Below, piece by piece: positions 36,787-49,439 of a stretch of DNA of 64,000 nucleotides. How positions within the stretch are numbered: position 1 is the stretch's first letter; each line of letters starts with the position of its first letter. The notes under the pieces are model-generated. The model saw nothing but the letters and a program-made list of their open reading frames with translations. It was not told the DNA's origin and ran no database searches. Origin of the DNA: Agelas oroides (Eukaryota; Porifera; Demospongiae; Agelasida; Agelasidae); contig OX422184.1 of assembly GCA_949130485.1 (NCBI GenBank), forward strand, positions 18,647,824 to 18,711,823, given 5' to 3'. Both the position numbers and the translations under genes were made by a program.

Positions 36787-38041
36787 CTAGCAATTTCTAA
36801 TGGTACCTGGAGCTTCAGCAGACTGGAAGCCTTCATAAGCATTCTGAAATGAAAGTTTTAAAAAGTGATTTTTTGAAAACAAACTCATTACAACTTGTGA
36901 GCTACTAAAACACCCATACCTGTTCAGCATCATCTGTGACCAGATCTGTAAATTCAGTTCCTGTCGGCTCACCAGTCCTGGTATGGAGTGTGTGCATTGT
37001 ATGATTCAGCAACATAATGTGATTGGTCGAACATTTACTAAAAGTCTTATATATATCCTACCTAGTATAGTTTTGCGTATACAACAGGTGGGGTTTAACT
37101 GTGATAATTTTCCCCCCTGAGGGCTACAAGGGAAACTATGGCTCATAGTTCCCTCTCCATGTATTTTAGTTTACTACATTGCTATACTATATAGTACAGA
37201 TTTCATACAGAGTTGTATGTAAATAATGTTGAAGTTACTGTAAACACTTGCACATGTACAGATGTGTTTACAATAATAACAACAAAGGACCAAACAGGTG
37301 GGATATATTATAGTTATAGCACAGGTGGCCAGGGATTTAAGCCATAAATTACTGATACTGTGCTATAACTATAACTTATTGTACCTACATATGATTGAAG
37401 TATTTCAAATATAAAGAAACATTAAGCTTGCAGGTACCTTCAAGATTGAAACAAGTCAGTGTACGTACAAGTTGTACATAGTTGTCATTCTAGATGCTTC
37501 TGAGTCTTTAGTGTAGTACCCTTTGATAAGTGTACAGCACATGTTTAAGGGTTGAAATACCAATCTGTTACTTGGGCCCAGGATACAGTTTGGCTGGCAA
37601 CATGGCCATGATGAACACTTTACGTGTCTTGATAAACTCTCATTATAGATGTTTCTGAGTCTTTAGTGTAGTACCCTTTGATAAGTGTACAGCACATGTT
37701 TCAAGGTTGAAATACCAATCTGTTACTTGGGCCCAGGATACAGTTTGGCTGGCAACATGGCCATGATGAACACTTTACGTGTCTTGATAAACTCTCATTA
37801 TAGATGTTTCTGAGTCTTTAGTGTAGTACCCTTTGATAAGTGTACAGCACATGTTTCAAGGTTGAAATACCAATCTGTTACTTGGGCCCAGGATACAGTT
37901 TGGCTGGCAACATGGCCATGATAAACACTTTACGTGTCTTGATTATAATTATGGACTTGACTTGACTGTTATTGAGCAGTTGCAAAGGGATCTATAAAAA
38001 AGGTAACTGCTACCTTGTTCAGAGTACCTACTTACTGTTGC

Positions 38042-38093
<52 letters not shown>

Positions 38094-41000
38094 ATTGTAT
38101 GTACACTATACATCAATCTAGTTCACAACTCACACATTATACTTCTTGGTCTTGAGTCTGAACCAAATGATTGCTGCCACCACAATCAAAACAATCGTGC
38201 ATCCAACTGCTACAACCACTGGCACAGAAATAGCAGCTGCTTGTGAAGCTGAAGACTGTCCTGAGAACATTTATTTCAAGATGAGTAAATGAGAAAATAG
38301 AAATACTTACGGGTGCCGTCTTCTTACCAGTTTCTCCTTCAACAGGAAGAGTTGTGTTAAATGCAGTGGAATTTTCTCCATATCCTACAGATGTTCTGGC
38401 ACAAACCTAAGAACATTAAATTTTTTTAAAATGTTGGTATGTTTTCTTGTAATAATTTTCCACTATTTACACTCAAGTAAGTATTCTAGCTAATAGAGGA
38501 TTCCAAAGAGGTACTGTATAGGTGTTGACTGGTGAGACCGATGTATCTCTTTTCTCTGGTACCTTAAAACTGTAGGTTAATCCTGGATTAAGATTGGTCA
38601 CTGTAACTGAGTAATCCAAGGTATTCATAACGTGAGGACCATCAAGAATCTGCATCATTCCACCTTGAGCCTACATAGATAAAGCATGACATACCATGGA
38701 AGATGCATGAGATGAGTCCTGGTGATTAGGCCACCTTGTTTCTCATCCACAAAAGCCTTCAGAGTGTGTGTTTGTGTGTGCTGGCAGTTTATCATTGCTC
38801 AGTGTCATTAACTTGCTGTCATTGTACAATAATTATTTATTTTTGCATGTTATCGAAAAACATTGTTTGTTAGTATTGGCTGCAATATAACCTGTTCTAT
38901 GGAGGCAGGTTTTTGTCAAGAGTGAGTCTGCATGTGTTCTTGTGTTTTTGCTAGCTTATAGATTCATAAATTCTTAATCAAACAATAATTCTGCTATGCA
39001 AAAAGCAACCAAGGATGGAGCTGGTGACAGGAAACAAGGTATTATCAAAGCATGTATTTTGTTGGGGGCAGGAGTGTACCTGTTTTTTTTTCTTTTCTTT
39101 TTATCTATGCAGAAAAGTGCACAGGATACACAAATAGCATGTGCTAATATGAAGTGTACCCAGAGAAAAGACAAGACAAGCATATAGGATTCAATAAGTA
39201 TCTAATATAATTATTTTATGTATACGTAAAGTAGTTATAGATAATGCATAACATTAGTTTTAAAAGTACTGAATGAGGATGTGACGAGCCTCTCAGGGAG
39301 TGTATTCCATAAGTTTGTAGCATGTGGTACAAATGAACTGTGGAAGGCATGTGTGCGAGCAAAGGGTTGGTGGAGAAGAAACTGTCTATCTGATCATTAC
39401 TTGTATGTCTATTTATTTGTAATACCATGTCTGCAATATGTACTGTTTGCAAGTAATAGCAAGAGTGACTGGTCTTGTGTCATCTTTTATGGTTAACACT
39501 AGTCTCGGTCCCAGACCCAAAACCAACCCCAGCGCGGATTCCCTTCAGTATGTACGTGCCAGATGAGGTCTGGGGACGAGACTAGGTTAACACCCAATTT
39601 GTACACTAATCATGCTACTAATCATGATCAGAATATTCATAACTGCTACTACTGTATCCAATTACCTGTTGAACTTGAACTGTTGTTCTGTATCCGTAGT
39701 AAGTAACTTGATACCCAGTTATGACACCATTAGGCCTCTCAGGTGGATCCCAGTGAAGTCTAACCGTAATGTCATTTAGTAGATCAACAGTCACATTTTG
39801 AGGAGCAGTTGGTACTGAGTGTAAGAGTAGCATACCATTAATCATATTCCTTTTGTGCACATAAATTACCTAGCTTGCAGAACTGCATGACTGCTGCTCA
39901 CACATGGTCTGCTGTTAAGGAGTTAATAGTCAATTTATGATAATTAAGTGGGAAAAATATTCCTGTGCTGGATGTCACAAAGTTTGATGCAGTCTTGGAA
40001 TTTATGCCCACAGCTCATTCACAATCCGAAATTTGCGTGTGCATGTATGCAGCAATGAAGCTTAGTCCTTGATCTAATAGTACACAGCTATATAGCAAGA
40101 TGTAGTTGCACTGCAGTATGGAGAGGGGGTCAGGTTCATTGATTGTGAGATTAACATCAACCAGCAGGTCGATCACAGGAGTTCCATAAGAATTAAGTTA
40201 CTGTATTTTTCCCAGTTGGCAATCAACAAAAATTTCTTGACATTATGTTTGTTCTGAGTTAGCTGATATGTACAAGAAGACTAAGACATTGGAATTGGAA
40301 TTGCTATACATTTTCTTTGAGTTCTGAGAAGGTGCATGCTGCACATTTAACACAGTGATGGCAACCACAAGCTGTTCTAGCACTAGTTCTGTTCCACTGC
40401 CATTGGCAAATATTTTCATCTGTATGTATAGTGCGTTGGTACAACTACTATAATTGAGAGGACTAATTACAAGGATGGCATCTAGAAATATTATACTGTG
40501 CATCATTGGTACATTATCTGTAAAGCTTGATAAATAGCTCTAGGCACAGGTATCTCTGCCATGGTTCAGAGTAGCAATTCAGACAGATGACCATTGTGGT
40601 CAGCGATGTATATATACCCATAATTTTATTCAATCAGGATAATGATTACAGAACCAAACTAGCACTGTCCTTCATGGTATAACAAGCTTATACTTACCCA
40701 TTCGCTGTACCTATCCACCTTGAAAAATATACCGTGCAGGTTCAAACTTGGGCAAGACCCAGTTTGCATAATTATTATCAAGACACTCAAGAGCAGTACA
40801 GAATGTCTTACGATCTTCATTTGTTTGATTAGAGACAGTGATAGAAGGTAGACCAGCCCCAGATGATGAAACAGCAGTAACCTGTATTCGATACTGGCTG
40901 TACTTTTCCAGATCTGTTCATGAGAAGAAATTGAACTGAGTATTACTAATTAAAGGCTTTCATGTATGATAATCATGTTACCCTCAATCCTCAGTGATAG

Positions 41001-44000
41001 TAGATCTGCTGATACATTATACACTTGCATCTGTCCAGAGTCACTGGTGACTAGTACTCTATAATGAGTAATCACACCATTGCGCTGAGAAGGAGGTGGA
41101 GGCTCCCAAGTGATCAACAATGAAGTTGAAGAAAGTGCTTCCACAGTGATGTTAGTAGGAGCTCCAGAAGGAACTGTAATCAGAAAACATACATATAGCT
41201 GTTCATATGAGGACATTAATATACCTGTTTACAATAGCTTAGAGCAATTCCTAAGCACTTGCTCCATGCATAGTGTGAATTAAGAATTGCCCTAAGATAT
41301 ATATAGTGGTCCAAGCATTTTGGACAATTTGAATGCATCTTCAATCAAAGGAGCACTTTGTACTGAGTATGAAGATAACACAGTTTTAATAATCTTTTCA
41401 GCATGTGGATAACTAGGGTGCAGAACTGCATGCAAAGACTATAGCCTGCTGTAAATAGTCAAGTGCACTAGTACTACAACTGAGAAGTGTGTTGTTTATT
41501 TCTTACCAGGAAGAGTTAGCAAAATAACAAAGTCTTAGACCATAACCAGTCTCATCCCCACACCTCATATATCACTTGTAGTATAATGCATGGGACTGAA
41601 AACAACCTGTGCTGGGGTTAGTTTTGGGTTTTGGGTTTAGTACTAGGAACCAGTCCCAGTGATAGTGCATGACTGATCTGGGTATGCTGTGAGTAGGGAA
41701 CAAGAGGTCATAGTAATTTATAGTGAAATCTAATGTTGTTGTTGATCCTTGTGCCTGAGTAGTTTCGCTCCCATGCTACTGAATGCTCTCTGTGTGGACG
41801 ATGATGAAGGAGCGATAAAGGCAGTAAGCTCTTCACTTACAGGAATTATCCACATTCGTTCCATCTAAATGACACGGCATGTGACTAATGCCTTTGAGGT
41901 TATCCCCTTGAATGAAGCAATGCAGACAGTTAACGTCAAAGCAATATCGTTTCTGACTTCAAAACCACCCAAAGTGTCTCACAGGTAGTATAATTCTGCA
42001 TTGTGGCTTTTCACCAGGTAAGCAGAAATTTACATTAATATTAGTGTAGCAAAGTAGTAAGCAGGTTAACAAGGGAACTTGGCACATGTGCAAGCAGTAT
42101 GTACCAGGCTCTCTTTCCTCCTCCCCTGCACATGGTACACCTTGAAACAAACAAGACGAACAAGACAAACAATCATACTTACAACGTCGCCTCTGGCATA
42201 TCACACCAGCAGCAGTGCATGCACCACCACGTGTGTATGAGCAGTTTGTAATGGCAGTCTCATTGCCAGCACACATGACATTGCTATACACAGTAGGACC
42301 ACTTCCTGGACCAAACGTTGCTTGAGTCACTGCATGAGCATCTGTAATGACAGAAATTGTTGGTACACACTATGGAATGGTGTTATTCATTATAAAACTA
42401 TTATAGCAATTAGCTCCTCTGAGTCTCTTTTCTGTGATCTTCCAAGTAGTTTGGTAAGGACTATTTGCTGTTTCATGTGTGGATCAAAGTGCTGTTTTGT
42501 GTCACTATATATAATACTAAAAGGCTTATGTCAATACAGGAACTCCATCTCAACATATAACTACAGGTAAAACAGTGTAGCATCGAAAATTTACATTCTT
42601 AATTGCATATTTAATGTATCTAAATTCCACTTTGTATCAGAATACTGTATGTTAGATACAATGCCTCCAGGGGAGTAGTACAAGTGCAGAATTTCACGTT
42701 ACTTTTAGCTCATTAATTGCATTCCTGAGTCAACTGCACTTATCTGCTTCCATGTTGAATTTCACTTGGAGACCAGACTGGGATTAGTTATTATGATATA
42801 TCTATTTATATACTTTCGAATGTGATATTTTGTGTACCTATCCTATTGATGTCAATGTCATATAGATCAGCTAAATCTCAAACTTCAAATAGCACTAAAC
42901 CTGTTCTACCATTTGAATAATCTGCTCCTTGTGCGGAGTAATCAAATGTGTGTGAATTTGATAATTTACACACATGAATGTTGGTAGCATAAATTAGTGG
43001 TGCCCACTTTGCACAGAGTGGCCAAGTTGTGTACACACAACAACTGCAGCATTATCATTCCAAGGGTTGTCACAGATTGTTCCCCAGAGCTCATTCTGGC
43101 AGACCTCCACTCGTCCCTCATATGGAGTTGATCCTCCTGCAAGTCTAAGTTGTCCATCGCGACACACAACTAAAAACCAAAAGGGAAGATGAACAGTGTA
43201 AATAAAGTAGGTACCTTTGTGACAAACAATTTTATGTCATGAAAAGACTGCACAAAGATTACAGAACATTACTTTCTATGTGTTTTCCGTATATAAAAAC
43301 CTGTTGTTTTTGGTACAAAAATTAGTATGTAGCTATAGCTAGCAAGAGCACATAAGAGGGGCTTGAGTAAGGGCGTGTAACTCTGTAAATTTGAAACTGG
43401 TTAGAATTTACCACCAGTACTAAAACCTGTATAGCACGTACTGTGCAGCTGCACATAGACATAACCCATTAAGCATTTTTTAGTACAGTTCAAAACTTTG
43501 ACCAGACTGTGGGCTTCTATTGGAGTTACAAGCTCTTACTCGAGCCGTCCGTTCTTGTAAGCTAATAGAGATGATGCATGGTTAGAAGGTAACATCTTGA
43601 GATTGGTTTGACTATTATCATCAGCAATGAAAATGCGAGTAAAATTGAACTTAGTAATTATAAAGTGCATTGCTCACGTTGTAGCCCTGTACCTAGCAAT
43701 CAGTTTTGGTCATTTGATCATTTGGTATGACTGAAGCAATGATAAGCATGCAAATTTCCTGGCTACACTCAAACAATGTTCTTTAACAACGCTGACTTAC
43801 TGGGCCCAACCTAAAACCAAATGTGATAGTTCGCCTACAGCACAGTGGTAAAAGTTGGTAATTATTTTGTGCATAGACATTCATCTGCTGTGCACTGAGC
43901 CAGGGGAGCTTTCCATGAATGCCAATGTCTCAAAACAGTCACACTGAACTGGAGGTTCCCAGCTCAATAGTCAACACAAAAGCCTGGAATTTTTATATAG

Positions 44001-45699
44001 TGTTATCAAAGGTCAGTATAATGTGTGCATGTGAATAAAACAAATTCCTAATCGCTCATTCAATATTTGGTCATATTTTTGTCGGTGATACAGCAAATCT
44101 GGCTTTTACACATGCGATCTAGATTGTATAGTCTCTTACAGTTATTATAACTCACGCTGTGGCTGGCAGCGCACACTGGCATCTTCAAAGTGGATGCAGT
44201 TATGAACTGATGTGTATACACAGTCCATTAGTAGGCTCTCAGTCCCAGTACACCGCACATCATCTAGAAGAATCGTACCAGCTCCTTGGCCAAAGGTGGA
44301 TAATGAAAGGGCAGTGGCATCTGAGGGAGAAGATACACATTGTATGTTATAATTTCTTTGTTTTAGAATAATAGATATCAGTGTCACTAATCTGTTCTAA
44401 GACTAGCTTGAAAGCCAGAAGCTTGCACAGTGCATGCATTGTGCCACAGCAAAAAGTGACATTGCAGGATTATAAGTACAAATCAAAAGCACTGTGTATA
44501 TGACTTTTTAGCGGTCTAGACCTCTAACAACCAGTCTCTCGGGCCAAATTATTTTATGTAGATATTCATGGGCGAATATTCTGGGCAATCTTTGAGTGCA
44601 CAAAACTTCATCATACTTTTCCAACACCTTAACCCCTAAGGGTCTTCTTTAAAGCCAATACAACATTAATTTTGGAAACACACTTTACAAAACAGACCAA
44701 TTAGACACATGGTAAAAAACAGACGAAAAAACGTCTGTTCTTTTTAAGTGTGTTTCCAAGTGTTGCATTTGCCTGAAGAAGACCCTTCAGGGTTGAAACA
44801 TTGCAAATGTATGATGAAGTTTTCAGCAATTGCCTAGCACTATGTATGTATACCCCATGTTACATACCAAAAGAATCCACCATATAAATACTGCCACCCA
44901 GTCTGAATGCATTTTGGTTAATGCCATGGTGTGCCTACTATGTAAAAACAGTCTTGTTTATATTTACCAACAAGCATGGTAAAATCGTACCAAATTGCAA
45001 AAATCCTTACAACAGCCTTTCTACTCAAGAGGTTGAGAAGCACGTAAGTAATACAAATACTTATGATTATGGAACAGTATTTTCTATTACATACTGAAGC
45101 TTGAGAATCCCAGCTGTCTGCAGACAACACTGGCATCACGATCATCCCAGTGGTCATCACACACAGTACCCCATCTTCTACTCTTGCAGATTTCCACACG
45201 TCCTTCATAAGGTGTGCTCCCACCAGCTAGCCTGATACCATCATCCACACAGACTGTAATATGGCATCAAAACGAAGATCATAACAGAGTTGTAAAACTG
45301 TCAACAGAATAACCATGCACAACAATTTATGAGGTGCATTTATGAGAATATCACTCACTTTCTGCACATCGGAGTCCAGCATCATCCTCATGGCCCCTGC
45401 AGAAGTCAAACTGACCAATTCCTTCATGTTGGCAGTCTACTAGTCGAGATTCAGTGCTTCTGCAGAGCAAGTCATCAAGGATGATGGGGCCAGTTCCTTG
45501 ACCAAAGAAGGCATTGTGTAGCGGAGTAGCTCCTGCAAAAGTAGTCAATGAGAGTAACAAACATTCAACAGCATGAATTGCTACTTTACAGATGAACAAG
45601 GGTATCATTAATATGGATGTTATATGGAGCAGTCCTTTTAATCATGGTATACTTATGTGTTCCATACCCTCTGCCACGAAACCAAGCTGTCTACAAGCC
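36787..45699 (-). CDS. Type-I membrane receptor with three SRCR and two FN3 domains, 5'-truncated
   Basis: Exons: 45699-45668 (broken), 45532-45359, 45253-45095, 44320-44156, 43169-43008, 42341-42183, 42140-42105, 41173-40982, 40913-40812, 39814-39666, 38670-38563, 38406-38328, 38260-38134, 36977-36920 and 36843-36787, about 1759 nt with a continuous frame. Most introns are phase 1, as in shuffled extracellular domains. SRCR domains are split over two exons each and show [33 protein letters not shown], then [10 protein letters not shown] and [10 protein letters not shown]3 domains show [18 protein letters not shown] and [19 protein letters not shown] hydrophobic helix of about 22 residues ([20 protein letters not shown]) is followed by basic FRLKTKK and a tail with NAYEGF, a possible YxxPhi endocytic motif. 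The donor at 43008 and the small exon 42140-42105 are the weakest calls. If the intron after the helix is retained, a stop at 38132-38130 leaves a 10-residue tail. The promoter, signal peptide and first half of SRCR1 are missing: LLTP-E sequence takes their place. Ligand unknown. Confidence 0.78.
37490..37943. repeat. 155-bp tandem repeat, three units
   Basis: Units beginning gat(g)c/tttctgagtctttag start at 37493, 37648 and 37803, a period of exactly 155 bp, and are almost identical. The array lies in the long intron that separates the transmembrane exon from the cytoplasmic exons of the receptor. Confidence 0.92.
38036..38093. repeat. (TTG)n microsatellite
   Basis: About 18 TTG units lie just downstream (minus-strand sense) of the receptor transmembrane exon. 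On the minus strand this is (CAA)n. Confidence 0.92.
39500..39584. mobile_element. 85-bp foldback with 9-bp target duplication
   Basis: The ends tagtctcggtcccagacc and ggtctggggacgagacta are inverted. The flanks GGTTAACAC (39491-39499 and 39585-39593) are identical, which supports transposition. It lies in an intron of the receptor gene. Confidence 0.75.
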
Positions 45700-47209
45700 A
45701 GAGAAGAGTTGTTTCATCATCACCTGCTGTTGTTGACTACTGAATAACATGCAGTATAGGATAGCAAGAAAACGATCAAGTAATTTAGTTGGTGTAGTAG
45801 CTATATAGTGACCATTCCTACAAAGTTGGAATACTCCAGAATATTTGTCATCAATATAGTGCTTACTCCATCACTGAGGGGCTGTCTTCACTGAAAGGAG
45901 AGCCTAGCAGGGCCATGCACATCTTTCACAGTCAGACAGTACTCTGTCGCTTGTGTTTCATTAAATGTCCCAACTGGGGGGAAAAATGAATAATTATAAC
46001 CATTAGTGATGCACGATGGGTGATGATGGAGCAAATTAGCTATTTGTACAATAGACTGACTCTCTACTAGTTAGACAACACTTACTAAGAAGACCAGCAG
46101 TGGGTGTGAAAGTATATACATTGCAAGCATCCACACATGCACACTGAGTTGCAGGGAGGAACATTATTTCTGACAGCGTTTGCTTGGTCATTGGTTGAAC
46201 ACACCATTAAAATTTGAGAACATTAACAGTATATGTATACAAAGCATTTTCAAGGGTATAGGCATGTGCCACTAGCTGGTGCCCCCCTGATTCCTTTGCC
46301 CATAAATGTTATAATTGTCAGTCATTTGTTAGCTGTAATCAGGTTTTTAGCCGCAGTTCTCTTTGGAAATCACGCGCGCGCGTTATAGTGTACGTTGTTA
46401 CCAACTGCGCTGCTTAGATTTTCAGCTGTGGAGAACAAATGTCTCAGGCCATCTCACATTCCATCCCGAGAAGCATGCCCATATTGTAACAGGTTTTTAT
46501 TGTTGGCACAGTCGATCGTCTGTGCCCTGGAAACGAACCAAAAACCATGCTAGAAAAAAACAACAACAGTTAATATAATGTACCGCTCCTTGGAGTACAG
46601 TAGTCAGTTTCCGGCCGTCTTCGCGCATTTTATGTAAGCAAATACTGCGTGATGCCATGAAGCTTATCTCTCCAACTCAAACAAGTCCACACCGCTGCGC
46701 GCTAATGTATTCTCTTTTCGTCGCGTGAGTTATTAGTATGTGTGTCAGATCAATGCGATGTGGAACTATTTTATACTACTGTGTTTCATATAACACGGCA
46801 ACAACGGCTTGTGGATTTATCGGTTTATACGTGGGGATGTACAATGTAGATTTAATCTGATGTTTTACCGGAGTAGCAATCCACTCTGACCGCGGCAGAC
46901 AATGTGTAGTTCTAAAGTGAGTCTCCCCGAAAGAACTGCTGAGTAGCAGTGAACCTGTACGTGCAGACATCGGTGTCCTGAGGAGAGAGAGAGAGAGAGA
47001 GAGAGAAAAAAAAGGTGGTGGTGATAATGATCAAGTTGATTTTGCAGACGAAGGTAAATATGCGGTATACATGGTACCTGGCATTGTTCGCTCTCCGTGT
47101 ATCCACTATGCACCGATGTTGACTCTGGCCTTACAGTTGGAGATGCGCAGCTAAATGCCACGAACACCACTGCGAGCAGCGTAAATGCGGTTTGTTTCTC
47201 AAACTCCAT
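45700..47209 (-). pseudogene. LLTP-E: broken 5' fragment of a lipid transfer protein gene
   Basis: Exon 1 (47209-47078) gives an intact signal peptide similar to copy A. Exon 2 (46977-46869) has TAG where the other copies have CAG (Gln), in the conserved Leu-Gln-Asn-Tyr context. Exon 3 (45973-45867) is 107 nt instead of 94 and shifts frame after KDV. Exon 4 survives only as its first ~50 nt ([14 protein letters not shown], about 45748-45700) and then joins SRCR sequence in a different frame. Exons 5-11 are absent. The promoter is still recognisable. This is a pseudogene made by recombination with the neighbouring receptor. Confidence 0.85.
46982..47005. repeat. (GA)n microsatellite in LLTP-E intron 1
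   Basis: About 11 GA units are followed by an A tract, right next to the exon 2 acceptor, where they replace part of the polypyrimidine tract with CT repeats on the sense strand. Confidence 0.9.
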
Positions 47210-47265
47210 ATTGGCACAAATCTTGCGCAGAGTTTGCTGTTGGCCGTACAAGACGCACTGAAGCA

Positions 47266-47310
47266 CCTTTTATAGCTCACTGTGAACCTGCAAAGCGAGC
47301 AACTCTTATC
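47266..47310 (-). promoter_or_regulatory. Residual promoter of LLTP-E: TATA box and GATA motif
   Basis: Minus-strand TATAAAAGG (47274-47266) lies 57 bp upstream of the ATG. TGATAAG (47311-47305) lies about 31 bp further up. The spacing is as in LLTP-A. Confidence 0.55.
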
Positions 47311-47399
47311 AAGGTGCTAACCTCAATCTCAATGGGTGCATCCGTAATATCGAGTGGAAATTATACAAGTGAGTGCTATTGTACTCAGCTTTTCAAATT

Positions 47400-47975
47400 C
47401 CTTTTGAACGGAAGCGCACTAGTACTATAGCATTGTGGCATATACAGACTCTCAAAAACACTAATCAGTGACTGTATAAGGATTCAAAATCTACTGGCTC
47501 ACAGTGAGTGACCGGCCAAGAACTTGACCGGACTGCATGGGTATGGCTTTATATTGCATCTGCGGCTTCTGTTCTGAAAGCCTACAGTATTAGACTTCCG
47601 TTCAAAAAGGACTGAGTAACCTTTAGTACATAGGGCTCGTCTAGAATCTCTCCAATTAATGTGACTCACTCACCTGCAAGGTTACACCATTTTATATAAA
47701 TAGCCTGGGAACAAGACCCACACCTCATGTTGGTGCACATTAACCCCCCCCCCCCCTCCCCCTAGGAAAATATATAACACTGAGATTGCTTGTAAGGAAA
47801 AATGAATAAGCATTGTACCAGCTACTTGAGCAGATTGCTGACTACTATACACTCGAGCATGACGGTGAGTATAGCATGCTAGTTTGTATGGTGTAATGGG
47901 TATACTAAACAACTAATGAAAACTGAACTGTTTACCAGACTTCAAACCTCATTCATTGTCCTATATATTACTGCA
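47400..47975. repeat. Inverted copy of part of the segmental duplication unit
   Basis: It is the reverse complement of about 23820-24530 (and 55150-55800): it shares in reverse the gaacggaagtctaatactg, ggccggtcactcactgtgag and gctcgagtgtatagtagtc blocks. It is shorter and more diverged than the direct copies. Confidence 0.75.
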
Positions 47976-48225
47976 AAAACAAATTGGTTGTTTTAACCAT
48001 AGAGTGGTTACCCTGGTTGCAGACAAGCCAAAGAGACAGTGGTTATGTGCTATATATTTTGCTGATTACATAAGACAACTGTAGGGGAAGCTTCCCAGGC
48101 TATCTTACAACCAGCATCTTGTAGTTAGTAACCACTGAACATCTGTGGTTACACCTGTTTGTATGTAATGACAACCCCATGATATAGTAACCACTGAACA
48201 TCTGTGAGAGAGTCACCATGCAGCT

Positions 48226-49248
48226 TTAAGGTGGCACGCCTGTCACTCGGCGGAGGATAAACGAAAACCTAAACATGGGTTACAGTCAGGACCAGGGTTA
48301 CTCCTAGTTTCAGGGTTAGGGTTCGCTTTAGGGCAATCTTGCTTTGCCTACTTTTAAAAAGGGTTTTACTAGCTCATTAACATATTCATGAACCCAAAAT
48401 TGCCACTTGATGGACGCATCTACATGTTCACTGTAGGTAGCATCCTTACCACCAATGTATCTCAAACCAATCTATGTTAGCTTTTGCTCAGAGCTACTCT
48501 CAAAGTCAGGCTAGACTCATGTTTGTCACTACTCTTGGAACGGACAACTTTGACTGCACCAAAATGAATGCTCATTTCAAAAAATTCACAGCTTGTCTAC
48601 GCGAGGGGCTCATTCACGAGTGGAAGCAAGCATTACTAGCCCCACCTCTCCCCATTATGTCTCTAAACAACTCACGGCTCTGTTCCACAAACAAACCCTC
48701 TTCAGCTTTCTTGTATACGGCAGCGTTGTACCAACGATATATTGCGCATTCTAGTTAAAGCCCAGCCCAGCACTCGGAGCACTGGGCCACGGTCACCTAC
48801 TAGGCTTGGCATACGATCGCAAGACCTGGGCCTACCCAGTGAGTACAGTCTTGGCCACTATGGCCTTTCTGCTGCTTCTAGACACAAGCTTGCTTTCACA
48901 AGCAGGCATTACGCACTACTCACAGCTACTGACACTACAGCACTCTACTAAACTCCTTCTTGGTTTTTTTTTCTTTTTTTTTTTCTTTAAGTCGATCTAA
49001 GCCTATCTTCGAAGTTCCGACCACCACAGGGGTTCCGCCAGGCCACATCTTAACTAACTTAATTATAAACTGATTATTGGATGCCAATGCCGATAGGAAA
49101 TGGGGAAAATCTCCAATTTTACGGACAGTGAACGGTTGAAGACTCCCAAAACGGACTGTGCGCTAAAAGTTTACAAAGACAAAGAATTCTATCAGCTTGG
49201 ATTCCAGGTTTGTTGAACTTGAAAATACAGGGTAGCGTGCCACCTTAA
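48226..49248 (+). mobile_element. TTAA-ended MITE, copy 1
   Basis: The ends are TTAAGGTGGCACG and CGTGCCACCTTAA, a 13-bp inverted pair that includes TTAA, as produced by piggyBac-type insertion. It is 1023 bp long and includes a T-rich tract near 48964-48990. It contains a 94-codon open frame (48474-48758) shared with the other two copies, with NDNFDCTKMNAHFKKFTACL-like text. No DDE transposase is recognisable, so it is probably non-autonomous. Confidence 0.7.
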
Positions 49249-49439
49249 TTTGTCAAAAGCATCATCCTTTAAGTGTGGTTGTAGTGACTCCCTGACAGAT
49301 GTTCTGTCGGTTGTCAGTTGTAATGTATGAGTTGGTTATGCAATTAGCCTCTAGTACCAATATAAGCATCTCATAACCACTGTCTCCTCAGCTTGACTGC
49401 AACCAGAGTAACCACTCTGTGGTTAAAACAACCAATATT

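Noticed and set aside
36776-36806. An extra splice from 36807 to the acceptor-like tag at 36787
   Set aside because: The intron would be only about 20 nt. Reading straight on reaches a stop at 36789-36787, which is simpler.
38974-39187. Overlapping 60-70-codon frames on both strands
   Set aside because: They are in a receptor intron and are low complexity around a T-rich tract.
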